Source of the DNA: Chloromonas sp. AAM2
Lineage: Eukaryota; Chlorophyta; Chlorophyceae; Chlamydomonadales; Chlamydomonadaceae
Assembly (NCBI GenBank): GCA_004335635.1
Contig: QAXH01004319.1
Location: 33,240-97,239 of the forward strand
Direction of reading: 5' to 3'
Length of the DNA stretch: 64,000 nt
This document shows positions 11,592-23,474 of the stretch, one piece after another (positions within the stretch are counted from its first letter, which is position 1; each line of letters opens with the position of its first letter). The notes beneath the pieces were generated by a model. That model did no database searches, was not told the DNA's origin, and saw only the letters and a list, made by a program, of their open reading frames with translations. The position numbers and the translations under genes are program-made.

Positions 11592-14500
11592 GCTGCTGTG
11601 CCTGCTGCTGTTCCTGCTGCTGCTGCTGCTGGGACTGCTGGGGCTGGAGCGGCTGGTGCGGCTGGTCCTGCTGCTGCTGCTGCTGCTGGTCCAGCACTGG
11701 TGGAGGCGGCAGTTCCTGGTGCGGCTGCAGTGGGGGCGATGCTGGACTGCCGGCAGCTGCCAGCACACCTACGATTGAATGACCCAGTACTCTAAGCCTA
11801 GAGCCAGTCAAGTGCGAATGTTGTAGGGGCATGCATTCTTGCACAGAAGAGATTAGGTGACATGACTGAAGGTGGGAAAACATCAGAAGAAAAATCGCGT
11901 CATAAAACAAAAGAAAGAAGAAATCAGACAGCAAACATCTCTTGTTATGTAAAGCCCACCTGAGAGCGAGTCCCAGCCACGTGCCCCTGGAGTGGTTGGT
12001 GCTTCCGAACAGCTGCACATACTTGCAGTGAAGCTCAGCGCCCCGCTGGCGTCGTAGGTGCTCTCGTGGCTACTGAGCAGCCGGTCCCATGGCAGCCGTG
12101 ACATGCCACAAGTGCTGGAGCCAGCCTGGCTGCCGCCACCCGGCAAGCTGTTGTTGGCTTGCCACAGCTGCTGAAGCTGCTGTTGCTGGTGCTGCTGGTG
12201 CGCTGACTGGTGCGGTTGGGCTGATGCCTGTGGCGGCAGCTGCTCAGGCAGGTGTTGCTGCACCACCTGCTGCTGCGGCTGTGGCGGTTTGTGCTGCCGT
12301 GGCGGCAGCAGGTGCGGCTGCAGTGGACGTTCCTGCATGGTTGACCAGCCAGTAGCAATGGCTGGGCCATTGGGAATGGGCAGGTCTCCCCATGCACTGA
12401 TTAGCTGTGGCCCCTCGGGGGTTAGACGGAGGTGGAGTGGGGCAGGCCAACCCCAGGCTTGGCCTGGAGCCAAACCTGCACCGGCTGCCGCTTGCAGCTG
12501 CACAGCGGGCGCACTCCAGCCACCAGTTGCACCAGCTGCAGCTGCTGCTGTTGCTGGAGCAGCGGGCCAGGAGCTGGACTGCAGCACCGGGCCAGCCGCT
12601 GCCGCTGCCGCTGCACCCCAGTCGCCTGCCGGAGCCGGTCGGCAGCTGCCCAGTTGCAACCCCTCAGCTGCTGCTGCATCCCACCCTGCTGCTGCTCCAG
12701 CAGCGGCTGCTGGCTGCTGGTAGTGCTGCAGTGATGGTTCAGTTGCTGACCCGCGCCAGCCGACTGCTGCTGCACCTCCTGGGTGCTGATCGTCTTCTTC
12801 TGGCTGTGAACACGCTTGCAGTGCTGCATCAGCTGCCGGTCTCCAACAAGCATCGGCTGCTCCTGCATCAGCTGCAGCTGAATGTCTGGCTGGTTGCCCC
12901 GCCTCAGGCTCATCAAAGCCTTCTTCTTCTTCTTCTTCTTCTTCTTCTTCTTCTTCTTCTTCTTCCATTTGTAACCGCCTGGTGCTTGCTGGCAACTGCT
13001 GTTGCTGTTGCAGCTGTTCCTGTTTCTTCTTCTCACACTCCGCAGAAACGTCCATCCCCACTTCAACCTCCACTTCATCCAACTCCTCACGTGTTGCATC
13101 ACTCCCGCTGCAATGACCAACTGATAAGTCGGTTACAGACGGCGTAGCAGGTGGGCTCGACGACCTGTGACTATGGCGCACGCTGCTTGCTCCTTCCACA
13201 TGGCTCACGTCTGCTGCTGGCTTGCCCACATGGCCGGTTTCTCTCACGTGGGTGTCGGTTACATGAGCATCAACTGCCGCCAACGCACTGCTATGGTCTG
13301 CCAGGAAAGTCAAACTGCCAAACGGACGTGACCCAGGGTCCACGTGCTGGCATTTGACAGTTTCTGAGCAGGACTCACCATGCCAGGCCGAGACACTAGG
13401 TGGACTTTGACCGTGAGCTGAAGTGGCTGTGATCACGTCATGATGTGATATGGCACGGAGAGCAGGGGTGTCATCCTCTGACTCGGGCGCGCCACAGGAG
13501 GACGGACTCTCACCCAGGGTGCGCAGAACAGTCCATGGATTGTTCGTTGGGTTGGTTGCAAGTGACGGTTTCTCGGTTGTGGTTGTAGGTTGAACTTGAC
13601 CGCGCAGATGCGGTGGGACGTAACGTGAAGGCTCGGTGCCGCCTGACTGCTCGACCTTGGTGCTGTTTCTCAATCCCAAGGTCTGGCTTGCAGCTGGGCT
13701 ATGTGCCAGGTCCACCTGGCCCAAGCTGCGTCTTGGCTTCAAAGCAGTGTTCCGATGATCCAAGCTGTTTCTTGAGCCGTTTCTGCAGCCAGGGCCGGCG
13801 GGCCAGTCAGCAGAGCGATCACTGGCATGCTGGAGCGTTGACAGCAGCTGACTGGTGCGGCTGGCTGAACCCATTCGGCTGCTACACCTTTCCAGCTCCT
13901 GGCAGTTGCCGTTGCCCTGGTGTGGCCAGCTCTGCTGGTGGCTGGTTGTCCCGCTGGCAGGATGCTGGCTGGTGCTGGCGTGCAGCGGCTGGTGTGGCTG
14001 GCTGTAGCAGCTGCTGCTGCCAGCTGAGCTGAGCTGCTGGCTGGTGCGCTCCTGCAGCGGCTGCAGCAGCTGGCTGAAGCTGGTTTCAGTCACATCCTGT
14101 TGCTGGCTGGTGACTGATGGCAGCAGCTCAAGGGTGATAGAGACTGTGGAACGAGTTGATGTTGATGTGGCCAGGGACGACTGGCAGGGCGTGCAGAAGA
14201 CTTCACTGGATGAGAGCATTGCACTCACAGGGCCCACCACCCTGGCCCAAGGGCTACTTGTTGCGGCTGATGTGCTGCTAACTTCACCGCTGCCTCGAGG
14301 GCTCAGCCGTTTCTGAGACGGATTCTGCAGGGTAGGCCAGTCAGACAGGGAAGCCGAGTCTGTTTCTGCCGGGCGGCGTTGTTGCCATGCGGTTGGCGTG
14401 GGTGTTGCAGGTGCTTGCTGCCAGGCCGTTGCAGTTTGGGATGTAAGCCCGGGGGTGGAATCTGTTGTACAAGACGCTGGCTGACTGACACTACTAGCTG

Positions 14501-14936
14501 GGACAGCCTGTGGTCCATGCGCACTAGCCCGGCTCAACACATGCATGGTGTTGGCATGCTTGGATGGCACAGGCGCTGTTGTACTGGTACGCAAGCCTAC
14601 TTTTTCAGCAGTGGCAGCAGCAGCGGCTGCAATGGCTGCAGCAACACCACCCCATGCACGGGTGGCAAGTGTGGCTGTCTGTGTGCTGGTCGCTGGCGCT
14701 GTTATTGTGCCAGAGATTGATTTTCGCTGACGTTGCGAGCTGGAAAGAGAAGAGTGGGAGTGTTGTAAACCTGATGTAGATGTAGATAGAGCCTGTCCTG
14801 TGGAAACGTCAGAGGATAGCATGGAGGTAGTGCGACGTCTTTGGGAGCGTCGGACGGTCTGCTGCCAGCCATCATCGTCCTCACTGCTGCCTTGTGTAGT
14901 TGGTAGTTGGGAACCACTTGGTGCATGCTGTGCCAT
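8448..14936 (-). CDS. Very large Q/S/P-rich, intrinsically disordered protein (hypothetical)
   Basis: Five exons on the minus strand: 12023-14936, 11285-11768, 10462-10570, 9924-10034 and 8448-9443. Phases agree throughout (the 109- and 111-nt exons contain no stop) and give about 1537 residues. The ATG at 14936 lies in a good context (GCCCATGGC) and has an in-frame TAG two codons upstream, so this start is firm. The N-terminus has an acidic DDDGWQ followed by RRSQRRR. Further in are DWPTL, SPWARVVG and RYVPPHLRG, short motifs also seen in RNA-binding proteins. There is a run of about 16 Glu, a Q/E repeat tract coded at 11500-11700, and Ala- and His/Met/Gly-rich C-terminal segments. No folded domain was recognised. 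The make-up suggests an RNA-associated or condensate-forming protein, but that is inference. The 111-nt exon is in phase on both sides and may be optional. Confidence 0.8.
9524..9640. repeat. Intronic degenerate repeat plus extra acceptor copy
   Basis: Several imperfect copies of GATTTCTGCTCAAGGG lie directly upstream (in minus-strand sense) of the last exon of the Q-rich gene. At 9600-9635 the minus strand carries CACTGCTGGTGCAGCACCCT, a near-copy of the true acceptor and exon start at 9443 (CACTACAG then GTGCAGCACCCT). Confidence 0.6.
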
Positions 14937-16314
14937 GGGCTATGGCTCTTTCGAGGATGCGCTCCAAGAGCGACAGCAGGTTTTCTGGATAAACCTGCGG
15001 CCACACAGAGAGCAGAGGCATGAAATGAGGCGTGAGACGCGTCAGGAGCGCAGAACGCAGCGGCGAATGTAAAATGCAACGGTTGGCGAGCTGGCTTGCC
15101 CGGCAAAGCTGGAGCCACTGATTAACAATACGAGCGAGCATGCATGCAAACAGTGGCAATGAAGTGTCGCGAGAAAGGCTGCAGGATTGCGCGACGGTCT
15201 TCCGGTGTCTGACCTCGAACAGAGGATGAACTTGCCTGCCTCCTCCACTGCGCAGTCAAAGCCTGTCTTGCCACGCTAGATTCAGATAACGGATTGAGTT
15301 CTGCGATAAGCCTGCAGAAACAGGGTTCCTATTGCGGGGTTTTACTGTCGGGATACGGTACTAATTGCGTATTTGTGCATATTGGAATCCCATTTTGTAG
15401 ATACATCAAATGAAGGACAACATTGTAAGGTCAGGTATGCTTCGGCGGCCCCATCTCACAAAAAAGTGGCGTTTTAAAAAGTCACCATGGCATGGTAGCT
15501 GCCACTCCAGACCTGGAAGGTTTGGACGGTGGGAATCTCAGTCGGTAATCCGCACAGATATTAAACTTTTGATCTGAAACACTTCACAGATGTTGGCTGG
15601 GCTTGATGCGCCAGCAAGCGGTTAAGCCGACCGGCTGGATCTTTTGCGGGACAGGAAAACTTCATGTTCGACACCGCTGCCTGCACAACACTGTTGCGCA
15701 CAATGATTGTGCATACTGCTCGGCAAGCGCGGCCACGCCATCGAGGCGAGGACGGACGATGGCATGATGGCCGGGAAATTGAATGGCCTGATCGTTGTCA
15801 TCCAAACAGGCCACCACATGCAACGTGCAGTGTCCACACAAGCTGTACAAGCATACTGTGCAGTCTGTACATACCTCGTCATCAGCTGATGATGACCACA
15901 TCGCACTACGCACTTCCAAGAACATTGGTCCTGGATGGTAGTTCCGAGTTACAGGGCGCCGAGGCAGCTCAATGAGCATGGTGGAGTGTCCTGGACTACC
16001 GCCTAATTCACGTTGAATGTCCTGGGCTCATTCCTGGTGCTGTATCTGGACGTGACGTAAGCAGCACCTCCATGGCAGCTCCACCAGCATGTTTGATGCC
16101 AGGTGGCTTGTTTTTGACCGAGCTCAAATGCATATGCACCAACTCACTGAATATACGTCATCAATACATCAGATTGCATTACAATTAAAGGTACCAAAGC
16201 ATCGTACCATCATCAAAACAAACCAATGTTACATGAGCTACTCAAAACTACTGGTGCACGTGGAAAGGCTCCACCACCACGTACGCCAGCAACCCTAGTT
16301 TATCCAAACCATCA
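14937..16314. other. Spacer between the Q-rich gene and the OPR gene 3' end
   Basis: On the minus strand, the first 150 nt right of the Q-rich start form its probable 5' leader. The remainder, 15100-16314, has only short open frames on both strands, none with a recognisable domain or a phase-consistent exon chain. Confidence 0.4.
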
Positions 16315-16319
16315 TTACA
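16315..16319 (-). terminator. Candidate TGTAA poly(A) signal, OPR gene
   Basis: First TGTAA on the minus strand after the OPR stop codon at 17014, about 700 nt downstream; a second is at 16229-16233. A 3' UTR of this length is plausible but unproven. Confidence 0.35.
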
Positions 16320-17013
16320 AAAACTCTCGATGTATTCTCTCTAAAAATCACTGGTCTTGTATATTGACACTCGCTACTCCTGCCCTCATGCATCTCACTC
16401 TTCGAGCTCCATGATAGCAGGGCTGAGTTCCCGCTACTGCTCATTTAAGCTCGCTGATACGTCCATGAGCATCAACACAACACATGGAACAGCTGCCTGA
16501 CCCGGATTTCCACACCACGGCATGCGATGCGTACAAGGCAATGCCCCACACGCCTTGCATGTCATGGCACACGACACGCACAAGGCCTTGACACTCGGGC
16601 ACCTGGTCCCACAAACAGATGAACTGTACTGGCTGCGGCCACTCCATCATCTCAATGTTTCTCTGCGGCTTGATGCTCTCTTCTTTGTCAGCATCAAGCC
16701 GTAATTCGCAAAGCTACTGCATGACACACTGCACGTGCTATTCCAGCCTCTGCAGTACAAGGGCGCCATCCTCGGCAAACACACCAGCACCCAAACGGGC
16801 ATGGTGTCACTTGATCATATCTCACTCAACGGATGGCGTGACCAGGCTTGTGGAAGCGAGGAGGTGTGTTCATATTCTGCTGGTTCCTCCTTCCCACCAG
16901 ACCCGCTCGTGACCCAGCCTCCCTCCCTTTCCACCTCCAGACCAACAGAGAAACACGCAATTTAAATTCAGGGAAGATGCTGATGATGCAGGTTGAAGCC
17001 AAATGTGCCTGAA

Positions 17014-20000
17014 TCAACTTGCAATCTCAGCTGCCTGAAGCATTGCAGCCCCTTCCACAACACGTGCGTGGCCATTGCGTGTGTGGCCGTAACTGTTAAC
17101 ACCGTTCACTCCTCCATTCACGTGTCCCTCACTCTTTCCACCACCGTGAATCACACTCTGAGAGTGATCTACAACCACCACTTCATCTGCATCACCTTGC
17201 TGGTACCTGCCGTTGCCACCCTTCCAACCACTGCTTGCTAAACCCACTGGTCCTGCTGGTTCAGTTCCGAGTTGTTCCTCCCGCTCACGCTGCCCAGCTG
17301 ATGAGGACCATGCCAGCGGTGATAATGGTGGTGCATTCACTGCAGGGGCTGCGCCAACACCCCCTGATGCTCGTGGAAATCCTCCCCTGTCCCAGGCACT
17401 GACCGAACCCCCCGCCGCCGACGACGAAGCAGGCGAAGCCGGTGGCTCCCAGAACGATGCCGGCCCAGCCGGTGCATTCCCCGCTGGCGAGCGGGGCGGA
17501 GGCTCCCAAAAAGACGACGGCGCTGCAACCGTCCCCGTCATTCCTATGGTTCCCATCGCTCCCGTCGCCCCTGGCACGCCTCTGTTGACCTCCCTGTCAG
17601 AAGCAGAGGCTTCTAAGGGCGCCATGGGTAGCGTCTCAGTGGGCACGGCAACGCCCAGGCGGTCACACCATTCGGGCAGGTCGGGCACTCCAATGGCTGC
17701 CAGGGTGCTGGCCGCACGCCGCGCAGGACCTGCATGAAAACCAAATTTGGACACCAGTCTTCTTTTGGTTTTGTATGCCTGACGAGGTTGCCCTCAGTTG
17801 TCCACAGTAAAACACAACCAAAACAAAATTGGTCTCATTCTGCTTGTGTGAGCGACAAAAGCAAGCAGATGATGTGTCAGCGTTCGATGCAATCAGCCAC
17901 CTGGTCAACGTGATTGCATGACATGAGCACGCATGAAGCGTCACACCCTCAATCGGGACGGACTGTCCATGCCAACTTCACTTTTCCTCTAAGTAGCATT
18001 CAGTGGTTACAACAGATATCGCCTGCTCAGTTGCAGCGCTTTGTACAGCTTACCAACAGCCGTGCACCGATGATCACTTGACTTTCAATACGCCATCAAA
18101 TGCATGTGGTAAACATACCGACCTGTAGGCATGGGCATTGCCCTGCTCGCAGCTGACGCCATGCACTGCTTATTCAGGGCAGCTAACCAAGCAGCCACCC
18201 ATTGCCTGGGCGGCCTTAGCCCCAACGCCACCAGCACAGCCCAGCCCAGGTTAGCTAGCTCAGCTGACCCACGCGCCTCCTTGAGCCTGTATGTACGACA
18301 GAATGAATGGGTGAGTGAGTGAGTGCCTTCTTACATCTGTATCGCCTCACAAGTAAGTCGAACACAGCTCAAGCATCGCACATAAAGAGAGAAGTACACC
18401 ACAAGTACATACTCTCTGCAAGCGACTTTCCAGTTCACTGCTTTATTCCTCGGCTTTATTATCACTGATAGGTTTCTAATTGCCTGGGTGCACTGTCGCG
18501 CCAGAGGGGGCCAGTCCAATTCACTGCTCTTTCTTCATTATCACGTCATCATGTTTTGAATCACCTGGGTGCACTGTCGCGCCAGAGGGGGGNNNNNNNN
18601 NNNNNNNNNNNNNNNNNNNNNNNNNNNNNNNNNNNNNNNNNNNNNNNNNNNNNNNNNNNNNNNNNNNNNNNNNNNNNNNNNNNNNNNNNNNNNNNNNNNN
18701 NNNNNNNNNNNNNNNNNNNNNNNNNNNNNNNNNNNNNNNNNNNNNNNNNNNNNNNNNNNCAATTCACTGCTCTTTCTTCATTATCACGTCATCATGTTTT
18801 GAATCACCTGGGTGCACTGTCGCGCCAGAGGGGGGCCAGGAGGTGAGGCTCGGGGGGCGTGCGCAGGTAGGCCGCACCGCGGAGAAGCAGCGAGAGCTCC
18901 TGCGGAGGTGTGCAACAGCACAGGGCCAGTCTGTACCGCGCAAGTGTCAGCGCAACTACCATTCCATAGTGTGATCATTGACTTGCACGACTCCACAATC
19001 ATAATCAATCAGCCCATCACGAGCATGTTGTAAACATCAGGTAAAGCTGTGTGTGCTGTAGTTTGGGAGCTGGTGGATGGTCTGATTGCTAATAGCTGTC
19101 ACCAAGTCATACCCCGTCCCGCCCCCACCTGAGTTGAGAAGTCATTCAGCAGTGAGGCCGCCGAGTCCCAGAACTCGTGAATCCATCCCGCATGGGGCCT
19201 GTGGCGCATGCGGCCCAGTGCATGGAGGATCAGGGCGTAGGCGGGCGCGTCAAACGCGTCGAACTGGCGCTCGCATGCGCTCACCTGCGCACCGACATGC
19301 ATGGAGAAATGTGAGGATGAGGCACACGGAGGTCCATGCAGATGCATGAACAGACATGTGACCACATCCAGGCCACGACAAGACAAGGCAGAGGGGTTGT
19401 CCAAACATGCAACACGTGCATGGGGTGGAGAACAGAACAGACATGGGACCAATTCAAGGCCATGACAAGACAAGGCAGAGGGGCTGTCCAAACATGTAAA
19501 CCATGCATCGGGTGAAGGGCAGGTGGAGAGCAGAGCAGACATGTGACCACATCCAGGCCATGACATGACATGGCAGAGGGGCTGTCCAAACATGCAACAC
19601 GTGCATGAGGTGAAGGGCAAGTGCAGAGCAGAACACACACCCCCTCAAGGCACAGAAAGGCAATGCAGAACAAGGCAAGACCATGACAGGAGGGGAGCTG
19701 CATTGAAGACACAGTCAAACATACTATTCAATCAGCCCGTCCACAAGTCTGTGCAAAGCATTCGCCCACAGTGAGTTCCCGGTGACTGCTTATGGCATCA
19801 AACTCACCCTCAGTGCTGTCCAATTCCCACCCTCACCCATCTTGCCCTGCTTGGCTCTCCTCTGAGGTTCAACCCGCTTTTCCTTCGCTACAGCACACTT
19901 GCACCCCACCATTCCAACACTAATCCCACACTCATGCCACCCTGCTGCCCCACAATCCCAATACTAATCCCACACTCGCGCTACGCCCGTCCTGATGCTG

Positions 20001-22482
20001 CGTGTTGCCAACTTTACTCATAATGCAGCCGAACAGCTCCGCTCCACACTCTCAGCTGTCAACACGCATCAATACAGTACAACCCAACCAACTCACCGCC
20101 TGCCCTTACTTTACAGTCCGTGCAACGTTCAAAAGCAGGCGAAAGTAGCGAGCTCAACAGTCCATGTACCTCGCATGCCCAAAACTTCATTTACCAGCTC
20201 AGCAGTCCAGCCACTTCTCATGCCCCAAGCTACACCTCTGACTGGATTGGCTACATGCTGAGTGCGTGAACTGCCCATGCAACCATGCCCCAGCCTGTTT
20301 AGACACTCACCAGCTCGGCAGTCCATGCGGCAGGTGGAGGTGCCTTTAGCCTCGCTGCTCCATGGGCCAACCCACACAACTCGCGCACACTCGCACTTGC
20401 CAGGTGCGGCTGCGTCGCACTCAGTAACGCAGAAACCGACCCACGTGGGGGCTGCCAGCCGAGGTACCCCGTGCTCCGGAATACCGAGATCAGCAGCGGA
20501 AGGGACGCGCCAGCAAACAGCGGCTCAGCCGCCGCCCACCAGACGTTTAACCAGGCCGCATCAGGACGGTGCCGTAGCTGCACGCATGATCTGAGAAGGC
20601 TGGTGAGGTCCCGTATGGTGGCTTGTGGCAAGGCGGGGCGGGCGGCAGAGAGGAGGGAGAGGAGGAATGCGTGGCGAGAGGGGCGGGACAGGCCTGCAGG
20701 CAGGCGGGTGCGAGTCCCGTGTGTGGGACGCGGGCGCGGCCACCCGTCCCCGTACCCCACTCGTCCCGTCACGCCACTGACCGCTACTCCGTGTGGGGCG
20801 GCCACAGCAGCAACTGCTTGCAAAGCCTGATCCGCCCTGCTCTCGCCGGCTGCTTCAAGACTTGACTGTGTCTCCCGTTCCGACAACACAGGTGGTGTTG
20901 GCTCACCGTGGCCCTCACCCTCTGTCTCTGCCTGCCACCCGCTCTCATCGCCTGCAGCAAGCAAACCGATCTCCGTATCCCGCTCAGCGTCTCCATTGCC
21001 ACCACCCCCTTCCACATCCGCCTCTGCATCAGCCTGCCATCTCTCCGCAAACCGTTTAGCAGCCAATCGCTGTGCTGCATCAGTTGTTGCCTCAAGCCTG
21101 ACTAACGTGCCCAGTCTACCCTGTAAAGCGCTATGGACACGCAGCACGGTTGCTATCTGCGCCACGCTTGCTGTCGGCGCCTGGAAGCATCCCGTGCTAA
21201 CCAGGCATCCCCAGAGGCGGAGGGTCGGTGGTGAAAGGCCCGTGCGTAGCGCTTGCACCTGGGCGGCTGCTTCCGCTGTTTTCATAGCGTGCGATGCAGG
21301 GGTTGATGGTGTGCTGCCTGTGGCCCGTGACCGCTGGCTACCCCGCCCCTCGCCACTCCCACTACTCCCACCATCACCCTCTTCACCACCAGCGTCCACA
21401 GAAACGGGATCTGCGCGTTGCACCAGCTCCCCAAGCCGTACCCACATGGCTGTGACGTGCTGCACTTGCATGGAAGGGCTGTGGCTGTCCCAGAGGTTGC
21501 AAGCTGCCTGCACGTCGGTGGCAGTGCTTATCTGGTGCAATAACTGCATGTAGTTGAGGTGAAGCGGGCTTGTTGGTGTGTTTGACAGGCCTGACACCTG
21601 AGCAGGGCTTCTGTGCGCTGTGACTGGGCTGGATGCAGCCAAGGCATGATTGCCTGGATTCGTGTGGTAGCTGGGTATTGCAGGGTGTGGTGGTTGCTGC
21701 AAGTCGGCAGCTGCATGTGCAATGCCGGACGAGTGCAGCACTGCTTCTAGCTGCTCAAGCGCATCACTCAAGCTCAGTGCACGGGTTTGTGCATGGCCAC
21801 GGGTGCCTACTGGCTCTGAGGTGGCGTGGGGCTGCGATTGATTCCGGCGCCACCGTCTGCGGTTACTCCCAGGTGTAGCAGCCAGCGTAGGGCTGGGGCT
21901 GACTGTGCTGTTGGGGCCTAACCGAATGGCAGTTGATCCAGGCCCTGACTCGCTGCCATTGATTGGCTGAGGTGCACCCTGGAGAGACTCGACCTGTAAT
22001 GGCTGCTGAACAGTGCTGGCAACGGCCACAGCTGGCTGCTGCTGCACGCTGGGCTGCTGCTGTGGCTGCTGCTGCTGCGGCTGTTGCTGTGCCTGCGAGT
22101 CGGGTGAGAATGCCATGGTCTGTGTGGCTGTGTCTGGCTGAGGTGGGAGAAGGGTACGCCTAGTTCGGGGTGCACCACGTGTTGCTGTGCCTGGTGTTGC
22201 TGCAGCAGCTGCTACAGCTGTGATGTCCTCTGGCTCATGGTGGTCGTTGTACAATGTGATGTAAGGATTGCGTGTGAGCTCATGCTGTGCAAGCCGCTCA
22301 TCACGCCCCCAGATTGAGGAGATGAGCAATGCCTCCTCCTGATTCTGGGCGTTATCCAGCACAACTGCGGAAGACACAACCTGCAGGCACCAGGCATGCA
22401 TGAATGCCGAGGTCAAGTGGCTGAAGGCAGGCCATGCTGCCTTGGACCCTGTGCAACGCAGGCTGAGACGTGCATGGCGCAT
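17014..22482 (-). CDS. Octotricopeptide-repeat (OPR) protein, probably organelle-targeted
   Basis: Exons on the minus strand: 20311-22482, 19129-19284, 18808-18899, 18123-18286 and 17014-17729 (stop TGA), all phase-consistent, giving about 1099 residues. The N-terminal half is low-complexity (Q-, S-, T-rich) with one OPR-like helical region around LLHQISTATDVQAACNLWDS. The second half carries about seven degenerate 36-40 residue repeats with the OPR signature of a hydrophobic helix, a proline turn and a W-containing helix: RHRPDAAWLNVWW, KAPPPAAWTAELV, RHRPHAGWIHEFW, RTPPEPHLLAPLW, LRPPRQWVAAWL. The last 200 residues are Gly/Ser/Pro-rich; no RAP domain is seen. OPR proteins bind specific chloroplast or mitochondrial RNAs and control their stability or translation. 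The start is uncertain: ATG at 22482 gives an R/S-rich transit-like N-terminus, but a good acceptor at 22381-22384 would instead mean an unseen upstream exon. Confidence 0.8.
18425..18840. repeat. 81-bp tandem repeat that includes an exon end and splice donor
   Basis: Units start at 18483, 18564 and 18807, with a decayed copy just before the first. On the minus strand each unit contains the end of the OPR exon (CTGGCGCGACAGTGCACCCAG) and its GTGATT donor. The leftmost copy has GC in place of GT at the donor. The distance from 18564 to 18807 is exactly three units, so the N run fits two further copies. Confidence 0.85.
18593..18759. other. Assembly gap (167 N)
   Basis: Run of N within the 81-bp tandem repeat; its length is consistent with whole repeat units. 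Confidence 0.95.
19371..19650. repeat. Minisatellite in an OPR intron
   Basis: About three imperfect units of 87-98 bp, each starting near GGCCAYGACAAGACAAGGCA and containing GAGGGGYTGTCCAAACATG. It lies directly upstream of the acceptor of exon 19129-19284. Confidence 0.7.
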
Positions 22483-23474
22483 CGCTAAAACCGCATGGCA
22501 GGCTGGGAAGCAGATAGGCAGCACTACTGCGGCGTGTGGCTTGCAATGCGAGTGGCTGAACCTCGCCACGTCTGTGACCCGTGTGTGGTTCGATTTAGTA
22601 TCTTGGTGCTTTCCCACCTGGTCGCTCAAGCCTGGACGCGCTGCATGGCAGCTGCGCCTTTGCGTGGCTCGCACGGATGTTCTGCAGTTGAGTGCCTGCG
22701 GAGATGTGGTTCAGCATGTACCAGGGTTGTTCATTGTTTGTGAAAATGAGGCCGGGCAGAGCGAGCTCAGAAAGAGCGTGCTTACCAGATGCATTGCGCT
22801 CATTGAAAGCTGCAGATGCAGTGCTTCAGATATCCAGCGGTGTGCCTGACCTTACAGAGGTCTGCGGGGCACAAAATCGTGCAACTTTGTTGGATGCAGA
22901 TCAAGCCTCAGAGCGCCGGATTGCATTTGCAGGAACATGGCCACATAAGCAAACTGTTGCTGTTGCAATTGATACTGCGCAAAGGCAATCGGTCGGTTGA
23001 ACTCTGAGCGCCCAGCCAAATGAACCTACTGCAAGCACATGCCGCAATGAGCCTCCTTTCCGCGTGCCCAGTCTTACGCATGGGCTGCACTAGTGCTGAA
23101 ATGCTTGGTGCTGACTCTGATTTGGTGTCCCAACAGCCGAGGCTGTCCGCTCCTGTGCTTCGGGCGGCTTGTCTTCACGGATTGAGGCCTCTCCGCAGCG
23201 GATCCAGCATAGATTTGGCCCGTCTAACGTCCTAAAACTGCTTCACACCGCATCCCTGCTCCTCCTCTCAGAGACGGCCACGTCGTCACACTAAAGTTGT
23301 TGAATTACCTGAAAGAAAACCGCCCGGTGGTATTCACAGGTTTGGTCTCGTTACAGAGGAAACACAACTCCATCTAAAGACTGTATCCAGACACAGCAGT
23401 GCTCGGTGCAGGGAACTGCCCATGCAGCGCATCTCAGCACCCTGACATCAGCTCATCAACGTGGTACACTCACT
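22483..23474. other. Divergent promoter region between the OPR and WW-protein genes
   Basis: About 1 kb separates two genes transcribed away from each other, so it should hold both promoters. No convincing TATA box or known element was seen. Part of it may hold an upstream OPR exon. Confidence 0.4.

Noticed and set aside
12289..13147. Long plus-strand frames over the Q-rich gene
   Set aside because: They are antisense shadows of GCN/CAG/GAA repeats in the minus-strand coding exon.
8448..14936. Call of the Q-rich protein as LARP1 from DWPTL and SPWARVVG
   Set aside because: No La motif or DM15 repeat was found; short motifs in disordered sequence are not enough.
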